Assembly (NCBI GenBank): GCA_021826065.1 | Contig: JAKADY010000006.1 | Span: 1 to 64,000, forward strand | Reading direction: 5' to 3' | Length of the DNA: 64,000 nucleotides | DNA from: Pseudomonadota bacterium | GTDB lineage: Bacteria; Pseudomonadota; Gammaproteobacteria; Burkholderiales; Thiobacillaceae | In this document: one piece after another, positions 49,766 through 58,347 of the stretch | Layout of the letters: each line of letters opens with the position of its first letter | Numbering within the stretch: position 1 is the first letter of the stretch | Notes under the pieces: model-generated | Told to the model about the DNA's origin: nothing | The model's input: the letters and a program-made list of their open reading frames with translations, nothing else | Database searches by the model: none | Translations under genes and position numbers: made by a program

Positions 49766-50445
49766 GTGCCGCGCCTGACCGCACCCCGGCGGCAGGCCGA
49801 GGTGTGCGCGCCACTGCCGGCCGCCCACGCCGCTGCGCGTTACGCGCGCCACCTGCCCGAGCGCACGCTGCTGTACGCGCTGGTCGAGGCGCACTACCCG
49901 GACTTCATCGCGCGTCTTGAGGCCGAAGACCGCCCGCTGCCCGAGTATGTGCGCGAGGAGTTCGAGACCTACCTGCGCTGCGGCGTGCTCGAGCACGGCT
50001 TCCTGCGCGTGGTCTGCGAGCAGTGCCGGGCCGAGAGGCTGGTGGCGTATTCCTGCAAGAAGCGCGGCTTCTGCCCCAGCTGCGGGGCGCGGCGCATGGC
50101 CGAGAGCGCGCGGCACCTGGTGGAGGAGGTGTTTGGCCCGCGGCCGGTGCGGCAATGGGTGCTGAGTTTTCCGTACCCGTTGCGCTTCCTGTTCGCCAGC
50201 AAGCCTGAGGCGATCGGCCCGGTGCTGGGCATCGTGCATCGTGTGATCGCCGGTTGGCTTGCCGATCAGGCCGGCGTGCCGCGGGATACGGCGCAATGCG
50301 GCGTGGTGACCCTGATCCAGCGCTTCGGCAGCGCGCTGAATCTCAACATCCACTTCCACATGCTGTGGCTCGACGGCGTGTACGAGGACACCACCGAGCG
50401 TCCGCAGCGCAAGCCGCGCCTGCACCGCACCCGTGCGGCCGGTCA
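49766..50445 (+). pseudogene. IS91-family transposase, N-terminal half (split gene)
   Basis: 225 residues from GTG 49766 to the junction. GFLRVVCEQCRAERLVAYSC and CPSCGARRMAESARHLVEEV form the N-terminal zinc-binding region; LNLNIHFHMLWLDGVY contains the HUH motif. The gene is cut at RAAG (GCC GGT CA) and would continue in frame with 46035. Joined length would be about 513 residues, normal for IS91. Confidence 0.9.
50441..50445. other. candidate attachment core, right junction of IS91 block
   Basis: GGTCA in GGCCGGTCACTGGG. Its reverse-strand TGA is also the stop codon of the ParB-like gene. It pairs with 46035-46039; rejoining the halves across it gives ...GCC GGT CAG CGG CCC ACA..., keeping the transposase frame. 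Confidence 0.5.
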
Positions 50446-50931
50446 CTGGGCCGGTGGCGGAAAACCCAGCAGCCGACGCTGCTCGCCCCAGTCGCGAGGC
50501 AGCAGGTCTTGGCGGCCACGCAGCGTGTGCAGATTCAGATGCCGGGGCTGGCGGCCCTCGAAAATCGCCTCGACGATGTCGGGGGCCAACAGGGTCAGGC
50601 GCAGCACCTCGGCCACCCAGCCGGGCTCCAACTTCAGGGCGCGGGCCAGGTCGGTCGTCGTGGGATAGCGCCCCTCCTCGAGCAGCCGCTTCCAGTAGAA
50701 GGCCTTGCCGAGCGTCTTGATCATCGGCGCATCCAGGCCGCCCGCGGTCGCAGCGGAGGTCTCGGGCGTCGGCGGGATCAGGAGCTTGCGGTTGTGCCTC
50801 CGCTTGATCGTCAGGGGCACCAGGGTCACCCGCTGCCCGTCGCTGACGTAGCTGCGGGCATCGTGGCCGACCTCGACCCGGATCGCGCGACGGCGGGAGT
50901 TCGGCGTCGGATCGGGAGGCGACCGGGTCAT
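50443..50931 (-). CDS. ParB/KorB-like HTH protein of the recombinase operon
   Basis: 162 residues from ATG 50931, which overlaps the recombinase stop (ATGA). DLARALKLEPGWVAEVLRLT followed by LLAPDIVEAIFEGRQPRHL is a ParB-type HTH typical of the third gene in DUF2924-recombinase operons. It probably helps recombination directionality or regulation. Its stop falls in the attachment core, and its expected terminator is displaced to 45993-46017. Confidence 0.7.
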   Translation of the reverse strand: MTRSPPDPTPNSRRRAIRVEVGHDARSYVSDGQRVTLVPLTIKRRHNRKLLIPPTPETSAATAGGLDAPMIKTLGKAFYWKRLLEEGRYPTTTDLARALKLEPGWVAEVLRLTLLAPDIVEAIFEGRQPRHLNLHTLRGRQDLLPRDWGEQRRLLGFPPPAQ

Positions 50932-52358
50932 GCCAAGGCCTCCTCGGCAGGCGTGCGGCACTCGTCGACCAAGGGATGCACGCCGATCTCGGGCCCCAAT
51001 CCCAGCCAGCCGTCCTCGCGCCAGAGGATGTCGAGTCCGTGCTCATGCAGTTGCACCCGCTCGATCAGCAGCCGCGCGATGCGTTGCTGCTCGGCCGGAA
51101 ACAACTGCGCCCACACATCGCCGATGCGCCGCATCGCCACCACCACCTGCGCTTCATCGAGGGCAGCACCGGCCGGGTGGCGCTGGCACGCCCGCCAGGT
51201 GCCGATCAGCACCTCCGGCGCCGAGAGCGCCGCGTGGATCTGCGTCAACACCGCGTTCTCGATCTCGGCCGCGGGCAGATGCCCGACGTCCGGGGCGTCC
51301 GGCGCCAGGCTCGCGCCCGCGTTGCGGCGCTTGTGCAGGTAGGGGACGTAGTAGCGGTAGGTGCGTCCGCTCTTCTTCTTGACGAAGGTATGCAGCATGC
51401 GCTGGCCATCGGGCGCGAACAGCAGCCCTGCGAGCAGCGCCGGATGCTCGGCCCGGTGTTCGCGCGGCGCCTGCTTGCGGCGCTCGATGAACGCGTGCGC
51501 GGCGTCCCACAGGGCTCGTGGCACGATCGCTTCGTGTTGGCCGGGATACCACGTACCGTGGTTGCGGATCTCACCGAGGTAGATGCGGTTGCGCAGCAAC
51601 GCGAAGATGTATTGCTGGTCGATGGGTCGGCCCGTGCGCCGGCGCCCGCCTTGGGTCACCCAGGCCTTGGTGGTGTGCCCCTCGATCGCCATCTCCCGCA
51701 CCAGCCGTGCAGCCGAGCCATGCTCGGCGTAGCGCCGGAAGATGTCACGCACGAGTGCTGCCTCGCGCTCGTTGACGACGAGCTTGCGATCGACGACGTC
51801 GTAGCCCAGCGGCGGCATGCCACCCATCCACATGCCCTTGGCCTTGGAGGCGGCGATCTTGTCGTGGATGCGCTCGCCGGTGACCTCGCGCTCGAACTGC
51901 GCGAAGGACAGCAGGATGTTGAGCGTGAGCCGCCCCATCGAGGTGGTGGTGTTGAACTGCTGCGTGACCGAGACGAAGGAGACGCCGTTGCGGTCGAACA
52001 CCTCCACCAGCTTGGCGAAGTCGGCGAGGCTTCGCGTCAATCGGTCGATCTTGTAGACGACCACGATGTCGATCCTGCCGGCCTCGATGTCGGCGAGCAG
52101 CCGTTTGAGCGCAGGGCGGTCGAGATTACCGCCGGAGTAGCCGCCGTCGTCATACCCCTCCTCGATGGCGATCCAGCCCTCATGACGTTGGCTGGCGATG
52201 AAGGCCAGCCCCGCGTCGCGTTGGGCCTCCAGGCTGTTGTACTCCTGGTCCAGTCCCTCGTCGGTGGACTTGCGGGTGTAGACCGCGCAGCGCCTCGATG
52301 GCGTGACGGGACCAGGCGTCGGCATGGTCGACGGGGATGCGGGCCATCGTGATCTCAT
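50928..52358 (-). CDS. large serine recombinase
   Basis: 476 residues from ATG 52358, preceded by AGAAGGAG and overlapping DUF2924 by ATGA. CAVYTRKSTDEGLDQEYNSL contains the catalytic Ser; VVVYKIDRLTRSLADFAKLV is the resolvase DRL signature; FEREVTGERIHDKIAASKAK is the linker helix. The Recombinase domain follows (YDVVDRKLVVNEREAALVRD). The expected CxxC zinc ribbon reads GLLFAPDGQRML, so the cysteines are lost. Likely integrase of this phage/element and the agent for the GGTCA junctions. Confidence 0.92.
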   Translation of the reverse strand: MRSRWPASPSTMPTPGPVTPSRRCAVYTRKSTDEGLDQEYNSLEAQRDAGLAFIASQRHEGWIAIEEGYDDGGYSGGNLDRPALKRLLADIEAGRIDIVVVYKIDRLTRSLADFAKLVEVFDRNGVSFVSVTQQFNTTTSMGRLTLNILLSFAQFEREVTGERIHDKIAASKAKGMWMGGMPPLGYDVVDRKLVVNEREAALVRDIFRRYAEHGSAARLVREMAIEGHTTKAWVTQGGRRRTGRPIDQQYIFALLRNRIYLGEIRNHGTWYPGQHEAIVPRALWDAAHAFIERRKQAPREHRAEHPALLAGLLFAPDGQRMLHTFVKKKSGRTYRYYVPYLHKRRNAGASLAPDAPDVGHLPAAEIENAVLTQIHAALSAPEVLIGTWRACQRHPAGAALDEAQVVVAMRRIGDVWAQLFPAEQQRIARLLIERVQLHEHGLDILWREDGWLGLGPEIGVHPLVDECRTPAEEALA

Positions 52359-52828
52359 GCCGGCTCCTTCTGGCCGTGCTTGGTCTTGAGGCCGAAGAAC
52401 GCGGGGCCCGACCAAGGCGTGCCGGTGATGTGGCGGGCAATCGCCGTCAGGCTCTTGAACCGCTGCCCCTGATACTCGAAGTCATTGGGCCCGCGCACCA
52501 GCACCCGGTGCTCGACGTCGTCGAAGAACCGTGTGAGCACGGTGCCCGGCAGCAGCCGATTCGCGTCGTGGCGAAGCTGGCGCGGCAGGATGCCCGTCTC
52601 ACCGATCTCCTCGAGCTTGCGGCGGGTCGCGGGCTTCAAAGCGCCGAAGGCGCGCTCCTGGATCCTGTAGGCGAGCCGGCTTTCCAGCCAGGTGCGGTGG
52701 TGATGCTTGGGCCGCTCCTCGAAGTACTCGTCCCACAGCGCCCAGAGGCTGTCCATCGACAGGTGGGGCAGCTGGGCGATGCGAGCGGCGATGGTGGTCG
52801 GGTCTGCAGGGCTTGCGTGTGTCGTCAT
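52355..52828 (-). CDS. DUF2924 protein
   Basis: 157 residues from ATG 52828. SMDSLWALWDEYFEERPKHH, LESRLAYRIQERAFGALKPA and FEYQGQRFKSLTAIARHITG are diagnostic of DUF2924, whose genes nearly always precede a serine recombinase. The C-terminal half (TPWSGPAFFGL) may bind DNA. A leader repeat (R5) lies 32 nt upstream. Probably an accessory factor of the recombinase. Confidence 0.9.
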   Translation of the reverse strand: MTTHASPADPTTIAARIAQLPHLSMDSLWALWDEYFEERPKHHHRTWLESRLAYRIQERAFGALKPATRRKLEEIGETGILPRQLRHDANRLLPGTVLTRFFDDVEHRVLVRGPNDFEYQGQRFKSLTAIARHITGTPWSGPAFFGLKTKHGQKEPA

Positions 52829-53049
52829 CGGCGAACTCCTCGTGCGTGATCGGGGTTCGCATTCACGCGCTGTGGACCGCACAAGCCAAGGCCAACCGAG
52901 TCGCTGTCGGTGGCGATATGGCCAGATGGCGGATAGGGGCGTGCGCGCAGCCGCAGCAGGGCGCAGGCCAGCAGATCGACGATCTCTTGGTGCGCGTGCC
53001 GAGGCCGATCGGCCTCGAGGGCCGGGGAGCGGGGTTCGAGTTCGTGCAT
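52825..53049 (-). CDS. short protein upstream of DUF2924 (uncertain)
   Basis: 74 residues, MHELEPRSPALEADRPRHAH then EIVDLLACALLRLRARPYPP; the C-terminal part (LGLCGPQRVNANPDH) is encoded by the R5 leader element. Short proteins with an EIVDLLA-type helix often precede DUF2924 in related operons, so it may be real, but it could also be a by-product of the leader. Coupled to DUF2924 by overlap. Confidence 0.4.
   Translation of the reverse strand: MHELEPRSPALEADRPRHAHQEIVDLLACALLRLRARPYPPSGHIATDSDSVGLGLCGPQRVNANPDHARGVRR
52861..52891 (-). promoter_or_regulatory. leader repeat R5 before DUF2924 gene
   Basis: TTGGCT (52889-52884), 17-nt spacer, GTGAAT (52866-52861), 32 nt before ATG 52828. ACAGCGCGT is shared with R1, R2 and R4. 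Found on the opposite strand and 19 kb away from R1-R4. Confidence 0.5.
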
Positions 53050-53205
53050 GGTCGGCGTTCGGATGGAAAACGCCGCTCATGCTAGGAATCGAGGGTACTT
53101 CGCGTAACGGGTTCTGGCGGGGATGCGCGGGCTTGCCCTGACCGATACTTCAAATGCAACCACGCCATTTGAACGGCAGGCGCGCGCCGCTGCGGACTTT
53201 GGACT

Positions 53206-54612
53206 TCAGAACAACAGCCTTCCGATGTCGCTGGCTGCGTTCAGCCCACCTCGCCAATCACTACCGCTCTTGGGCAGCGTGAAGGTGTACCGGTCGTCCC
53301 CCTGAAAAACGAGCTTGAAGTGCTTTCCATCTTCTGAGATGGAGAAACCCATGTCCTCCAACTCGCGTCTCAATTTTCCGTCAATGGTGCTCGTCCCTCG
53401 GAGCAGTCTCTTCAGTTGCTCTCGACGACCTTCAAGGGGATTCTCCTCCAGTCGGTTGGCTTCGAGGATCGACCTCAGCACATGTTGTCGGCGACTGTCG
53501 TGCTGAACCCGGGTGGCGGCATCTTCGATCGCGTCGAGGAGTATGCCGAGGACCTCGTTCGGATAGAGATCTCGCTCCCGCCCAAGCCTGAGCAGGCCAC
53601 CACTCGCGGTCCCTGCACGAGCCTCATACACCCGGAGTTCGTTCCGTAGGCGTTGAATCTCACTTTCGGCCTCTTCGAGGCGCTGATTCTTGGCTTCGAT
53701 CTCTTGGTCAAATTTCTCGACATACTCGTCGATCGGCTTGGAACCCGAGGCTTTGAGCGACAGAATGGCCTGTCGTGACGCGGTTTCACGGACGTAAGCC
53801 CAAGTGCACCGGGCGATCGGACGTCGATTCAGTAACGCAGCCCGGACTTCATCTTTGATGGCGCCCGCCAGATGACCCGGTGTCGAGTAATCGCCGCCCA
53901 GGAAGAAGGCTCGACGCCCGCCACCCTCGGGCCAGCAGATGCCGATCGTGCCGCCATAGACGTTCTCGGAATCGACTTCGAGTTGCAGGCGCACGGAAAA
54001 CGGCCTGTTGGGCTCGACGACGACATGCGCCATGCCCGACAGGTCTGCTGCGAGACGATTAACGTCAAGAATGTACCCGCCTTGAAACCGTGCGCTGACG
54101 TAGACGATGGGAAGTCGGCAGCCGGCGTCGCCGCGAATCAGCTTGGCGGCAAGATCAATGTCGGTATTGGTCAGTATGTGCGCAGTATCGCGAATCGGCA
54201 GAGGACCATCCGCTGCTCCGCCAAGGGATTCCAGCACGGTCCTTACCACGACAGGTTTCTTCGCTGACGGCAGCCGAGCCGCGGCATGCTGAGACTCGCA
54301 CTCGACACGAACACCCACCCAGGCGTCGGACGACGTTCTCGAAAACACGACGGTCGTCAGCCATTCCAGATCATTGTCGTGCCTGCTGTAGCGGATGCCG
54401 GCGAGATCGACGTCGGGCGAAGTGGCAAGGAGCGATTGAACTTTCTCTTTTCCGTTCTCGACATGCGCCTCGTCCTTCTGTAGCAGATCCCGAAGCATTT
54501 CGGCAGACAATCCAGTATGCGGAGACCCGGATATCCAGGTCACCATCGCCTGAAGGAAGTCCACGGTGGTTCGATCCGCTTCAACTGGAAACTCGGTGGC
54601 AAACGAAAGCAT
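53206..54612 (-). CDS. unknown protein with coiled coil and HicA-like C-terminus
   Basis: 468 residues from ATG 54612 with GGAGG upstream. The N-terminal half is a globular domain I do not recognise (FATEFPVEADRTTVDFLQAM). Residues about 300-335 (EAKNQRLEEAESEIQRLRNE) are a coiled coil. The end (LEDMGFSISEDGKHFKLVFQ then DDRYTFTLPKSGSDWRGG) resembles a HicA/dsRBD-like fold in rhythm, tentatively. Third gene of the XRE-ImmA operon, 29 bp after ImmA. Possibly an effector or sensor. Confidence 0.6.
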   Translation of the reverse strand: MLSFATEFPVEADRTTVDFLQAMVTWISGSPHTGLSAEMLRDLLQKDEAHVENGKEKVQSLLATSPDVDLAGIRYSRHDNDLEWLTTVVFSRTSSDAWVGVRVECESQHAAARLPSAKKPVVVRTVLESLGGAADGPLPIRDTAHILTNTDIDLAAKLIRGDAGCRLPIVYVSARFQGGYILDVNRLAADLSGMAHVVVEPNRPFSVRLQLEVDSENVYGGTIGICWPEGGGRRAFFLGGDYSTPGHLAGAIKDEVRAALLNRRPIARCTWAYVRETASRQAILSLKASGSKPIDEYVEKFDQEIEAKNQRLEEAESEIQRLRNELRVYEARAGTASGGLLRLGRERDLYPNEVLGILLDAIEDAATRVQHDSRRQHVLRSILEANRLEENPLEGRREQLKRLLRGTSTIDGKLRRELEDMGFSISEDGKHFKLVFQGDDRYTFTLPKSGSDWRGGLNAASDIGRLLF

Positions 54613-54641
54613 GGATGCCTCCAGAACGATCTCTACACAGC

Positions 54642-55547
54642 CTACTGTCGCCAATTTACGGCATCGAGAGTTTCGCCATCCTGCCAGGATCGATCCCAGG
54701 CGCGCGGCTCGGCACTTTCCAACAGCAGCAGGGTCAGGACGCGATCTCTCGAGGCGTAGCTGTGCTTGAACTCGCGCAGCTTCATGTAGGGTGCCTCCTC
54801 GGGGCACCAGATCGCGGCGGACATCTCGACGCCGTCCCATGCCTGCTCGACGCTCGCGTCGGCGGCGAGCGTGCCGGGTAACGGCTCTTGCGGATCGCCG
54901 CTGCGCCGGATGCGCGCCCGGGTTCTCACGGCGCTGCTGCTGCGCCATTCGTACTTCGCGTAGCCGTTGTCCCAGTAGACCAAGATGGCGCGCTGCGGGG
55001 TGAACTTGATGAAGCGGATGCACAACGCCTCGAACGAGACCTGGAATCGCTTGGCAATGCCACTGAGGACGTGCAGATCGATGCGTCGATTCGAGATCCA
55101 CTCGCGCAGCCGATCGCCGGGCATCAGCAAATTGCCGGCGAAGTCGTCGGCCTCGCGCTCGATCAGGCGCATGGTCTCGTGGCCGGAGTAGACGCTTTCC
55201 TTGTCACAGTTGAAGCGCGGCTGCCGGTCGCGGTGCAGGATGAAGTGGCCCAGCTCGTGCGCGATGGTGAATCGCTGGCGCTGCGGGCTGACCGTGCCGT
55301 TGTAGGCGATACCCCAGACCTCAGGGTCACCGGGGTCCCGCGCCAGCAGGCCCTCGAAGGCATCGTCGTTGAACTGCACCGGCGGACGAATCTCCCGAAC
55401 CCCTTTGCCGTAGGGCGTGGTCGGCAGCATCTGCCGCACGACATCGAGATCGACGGCCTCGGGCACGTCCGCGCCATACCAAGCCCGCAACCAGTGGTGG
55501 ACTTTGTTGGCGGCGATCGCGCCGTTGAGGGCCGGGGGCGTGTTCAC
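54642..55547 (-). CDS. ImmA/IrrE-family metallopeptidase
   Basis: 301 residues. FTIAHELGHFILHRD has the HExxH zinc motif and EREADDFAGNLLMPGDRLRE the distal Glu helix. Family members (ImmA of ICEBs1, IrrE) cleave XRE repressors on a damage or stress signal. The 4-bp overlap with the upstream XRE gene strongly suggests that the regulator is its substrate. The C-terminal about 110 residues are beta-rich and less conserved. Confidence 0.92.
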   Translation of the reverse strand: MNTPPALNGAIAANKVHHWLRAWYGADVPEAVDLDVVRQMLPTTPYGKGVREIRPPVQFNDDAFEGLLARDPGDPEVWGIAYNGTVSPQRQRFTIAHELGHFILHRDRQPRFNCDKESVYSGHETMRLIEREADDFAGNLLMPGDRLREWISNRRIDLHVLSGIAKRFQVSFEALCIRFIKFTPQRAILVYWDNGYAKYEWRSSSAVRTRARIRRSGDPQEPLPGTLAADASVEQAWDGVEMSAAIWCPEEAPYMKLREFKHSYASRDRVLTLLLLESAEPRAWDRSWQDGETLDAVNWRQ

Positions 55548-55891
55548 CTTTTGCTTTCCGGCAGATCCTTGTCCGGGAAGATGATCTTCAGCGCTTGGCG
55601 CACCCGGTCCTTCTCAGCTTCGGTCATGCCGGCATAGGCACGGAAGAAGGCCACATCCTCGGGGCTGGCCTCGGGGACCTGGGGCATGGGCTCGCCCATG
55701 ATGTCCTCCATCGTGACGCCCAGCACCTTGGCCAGCGCCTGCACGCGCTCGGCCGAGGGGCGTTGACCCTCCTTCATCTCCAGTTCCCAGATGTAGGCCT
55801 TGGTGCAGCCGACCGCGTCGGCCACCTGCTGCAGGGTCAACTTCTTCGCCTCGCGAAATCGCCGCAGGCGAGATCCAAACGCGGAAGCCAT
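55544..55891 (-). CDS. XRE-family repressor, probable ImmA target
   Basis: 115 residues from ATG 55891. RLRRFREAKKLTLQQVADAV and GCTKAYIWELEMKEGQRPSA form an XRE HTH; the C-terminal helical part ends DVAFFRAYAGMTEAEKDRVR. It is divergently arranged with the three-gene operon starting at 56135 and shares a 243-bp promoter region. Likely autoregulates and represses the nuclease operon. Confidence 0.88.
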   Translation of the reverse strand: MASAFGSRLRRFREAKKLTLQQVADAVGCTKAYIWELEMKEGQRPSAERVQALAKVLGVTMEDIMGEPMPQVPEASPEDVAFFRAYAGMTEAEKDRVRQALKIIFPDKDLPESKR

Positions 55892-55940
55892 GGCGATGTC
55901 CCGTCTCGAATCGACTGTCAGTGTAGAAAACCAGACCGCA

Positions 55941-55946
55941 AGTATA
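55941..55946 (-). promoter_or_regulatory. candidate -10 box of XRE promoter
   Basis: TATACT on the minus strand, 50 bp before the XRE start. A -35 box is not clear (GCGCTT region). The surrounding GGTATCTCGTGGCTATACT has partial dyad symmetry and could be an operator. Confidence 0.4.
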
Positions 55947-55985
55947 GCCACGAGATACCAAAAAGCGCCAGACGTGCCACGATGA

Positions 55986-56014
55986 TTGACAGGCGGAATT
56001 GGGCGGGACACAAT
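55986..56014 (+). promoter_or_regulatory. sigma70-type promoter of the three-gene operon
   Basis: TTGACA (55986-55991), 17-bp spacer, CACAAT (56009-56014). The perfect -35 and spacing make this a credible promoter. It lies 40 bp from the divergent XRE -10 and gives a leader of about 115 nt before 56135. Confidence 0.6.
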
Positions 56015-56134
56015 CGCGCTGTATCTCGCTGCTTTACTCTGGCGAGATGCCCGTTCGGTAACCCCGTCGCCGGCCCGCGTGCCCGATCCATCGGTCCGCA
56101 GCCCTCGACACCTCTTGCGGAAAGGACCGAGAAG

Positions 56135-57376
56135 ATGAAGAAGACCTTCGTCGACGTGCTGCTCGAACTGCCGGTGGACGCGACCCTCAGCGCTTTCCTG
56201 GCCTCGCACGGCCTGCCCGTGGCCGACGATTTCGACTGGGAGGACACGCCTCGCGCCTCGCAGGCACTGGTGGAGGCCGTTCGGACCTGGCCCGACGTCG
56301 CCGCCCGTGACCGTCTGATCGGCAACCTCATGGCCAGCATCCAGCTGGCCGACCCGGCCGGCAAGCAGGCGATGTTCCAGGCCGCCGCCGGGGACGGCGC
56401 CGCGCTGCTGGGTCTCGTGGCATGCCGGAGCGACACCCACCGCTCCTTCTGGCTGTATGCCAACCATCCGGCGCTGTTCGAGCGGGCCTGCGAGTTCGAC
56501 TACCTCGAGCGCCACGGATCGCAAGCCCAGCAGCACGACCTCGGCGTGAAGCGCCGGCCGAACACCTCGGATGCCGCACTGGCCGCGCTGCGCCAGGCCA
56601 TCTCGGCCTTCTATCGGCGCGAGCTGCAATGCGGCGACGGCAGCGTGGCTTACCTGGTGGAACGCAGCCCCGGCGTGTTCCTGCTGACGGTCCACGTCAA
56701 GGATCTGGCGATGCTGCGCCTGGAGTTCGAGGGCGCCCATCTCACCCGTCGCATCGGCAACCCGAACATCCACATGGTGCTGGAGTACGCCGTGGCCACC
56801 GGAGTCGTTCGCACCCTCGTGCGCGGTGGCGCCAAGTACCACCAGATGCTCGTGGACGCCTTCGCCGAGCACCTGTTGGGCGTCAAGGTGGACGCGCACC
56901 GCATCAAGCCGCCGACGCTGGACCTGTCGGTCTTGCGCCTCGGCTTCGATGTGCCGCAGGCCGTGGCGGACGGTTTCGTGGCGCTGCAGGTCAAGTCCAT
57001 CTCGGTGCTGAGCCCGAGCACGGCACTGAAGCTCGATTGCACGGCGATGGCGTCGAGCGAGCAGCGCTGCGTCACCGAACTGCTGCGCGAGGAGTTCCCC
57101 GGTGAGGACCCGCTGGCCCGCGGCTGGTTGATCACGTCGGCACGCATCAACCTGTACTACCCGCCCGAACCCGGAAAGGCTCGTTCCAAGGTCATCACGG
57201 TCGAGGTGACGCGTCGCGGGCGGCTGAATCTGCACAAGTTCGATGCCGCGTTGCAGACGCAGTTGGAGGGCTACCTGGTCTCGCTGGGCATCTTGCAGCC
57301 CGGCCAGACGCTGAACGCCCAGGAAGCGCCGCCGGAAGCGGACACGGCCAGCCCGCAGCCGATCTACGAGGATTGA
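56135..57376 (+). CDS. unknown protein, first gene of XRE-flanked operon
   Basis: 413 residues from ATG 56135. I recognise no family. Visible text includes LASHGLPVADDFDWEDTPRA, an N-terminal helical part, CRSDTHRSFWLYANHPALFE, and beta-rich LVERSPGVFLLTVHVKDLAM and SARINLYYPPEPGKARSKVI. No catalytic motif or membrane segment. Only 3 bp from the next gene, so cotranslated. May be a specificity or scaffold subunit of a defence complex. Confidence 0.6.
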   Translation: MKKTFVDVLLELPVDATLSAFLASHGLPVADDFDWEDTPRASQALVEAVRTWPDVAARDRLIGNLMASIQLADPAGKQAMFQAAAGDGAALLGLVACRSDTHRSFWLYANHPALFERACEFDYLERHGSQAQQHDLGVKRRPNTSDAALAALRQAISAFYRRELQCGDGSVAYLVERSPGVFLLTVHVKDLAMLRLEFEGAHLTRRIGNPNIHMVLEYAVATGVVRTLVRGGAKYHQMLVDAFAEHLLGVKVDAHRIKPPTLDLSVLRLGFDVPQAVADGFVALQVKSISVLSPSTALKLDCTAMASSEQRCVTELLREEFPGEDPLARGWLITSARINLYYPPEPGKARSKVITVEVTRRGRLNLHKFDAALQTQLEGYLVSLGILQPGQTLNAQEAPPEADTASPQPIYED

Positions 57377-57379
57377 TCG

Positions 57380-58336
57380 GTGGCCACGCACGACGCTTGG
57401 GCCCTGGTGTGCCGCTTGTTCGCGGGCGGCACGCCCATCCTTCGAGCCGCGCTCTCAGCCCGCGAGATCGCCGCCTTGCCGGCCCTCGGGCAGGCGGTGA
57501 AGCCCACGGCCCTGGACCAGCGATTCGTGCTGTGCCCCTACTGTCACCAGCACCGGGCGCAGGTCTGGGGCGACGGGCAACGGGGGCGTACCTGCCATTG
57601 CCCCGAGTGCGGGCCGGTGGCCGTCGCAGCCGACGACACGGTCGCGTTGAGGTTGGACGAGGACTGGCTGCGCCGAAAGCTGCGACTGGCGCTTTCGATC
57701 GAGAGCCGCGACGGCATCGACGCCCTCGGCGATGGCGTGTGGCGCCTTGGCGATTCCCGGCGCTCGCCGGTCCTGCTGGCGCGCGATCTGATCCGGCTAT
57801 GGCGTGAGCCGGCCCTGCTGGAACGGGTGCGGGTAACAGAAGGGGCGATCCGCGTCATCACGCCGAAGCCACGCGAGACGCGCGGGGCGCCCTTCGGCCC
57901 GGGCGTGGAATGGTTGGCTCTGGAGGATCGCTTCGCCTTCTACGGAGGCGGCATCTCGTTCATCGGCATGCCGGGTGAGCCACCTGCTCCGCAGGCCAGC
58001 GATCCAACGACGCCGGTGAAGGGGCCTTTCTCGGCGGATTTCCGCTGGGTCACGCTGCCCGACTGGCCGGACGGGCCAATCCGGCTCACCGATGGTCAGA
58101 CGAAAGTGTTCAAATCCCTTTGGTCTTTGAAGGGCGAGCCCGCCACGGCAGAGCGCATCATGCAGCGTGCCGGCCTTGATAGTGACAAGTTGGTCGACGT
58201 GTTCAAGGTTAAGGCCAGAGATAAACACAAGGCGGATGCTGCGGGAGCGAAACACGCCTACGACACGCTTGTTTCCAAGAGGAGACGAGAGGGACTGTAT
58301 TGGATGCCGTGCTCAGATGAGCACGCGGAGCAGTAA
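57380..58336 (+). CDS. zinc-ribbon and winged-helix-like unknown protein
   Basis: 318 residues from GTG 57380. LCPYCHQHRAQVWGDGQRGR and TCHCPECG supply four to five cysteines of a zinc ribbon at about residues 52-82. The C-terminal segment (LTDGQTKVFKSLWSLKGEPA and beyond) looks like a winged-helix DNA-binding unit. Part of the operon 56135-59619. Probable nucleic-acid-binding subunit; no known family recognised. Confidence 0.6.
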   Translation: MATHDAWALVCRLFAGGTPILRAALSAREIAALPALGQAVKPTALDQRFVLCPYCHQHRAQVWGDGQRGRTCHCPECGPVAVAADDTVALRLDEDWLRRKLRLALSIESRDGIDALGDGVWRLGDSRRSPVLLARDLIRLWREPALLERVRVTEGAIRVITPKPRETRGAPFGPGVEWLALEDRFAFYGGGISFIGMPGEPPAPQASDPTTPVKGPFSADFRWVTLPDWPDGPIRLTDGQTKVFKSLWSLKGEPATAERIMQRAGLDSDKLVDVFKVKARDKHKADAAGAKHAYDTLVSKRRREGLYWMPCSDEHAEQ

Positions 58337-58347
58337 AAGGAGTCGAC

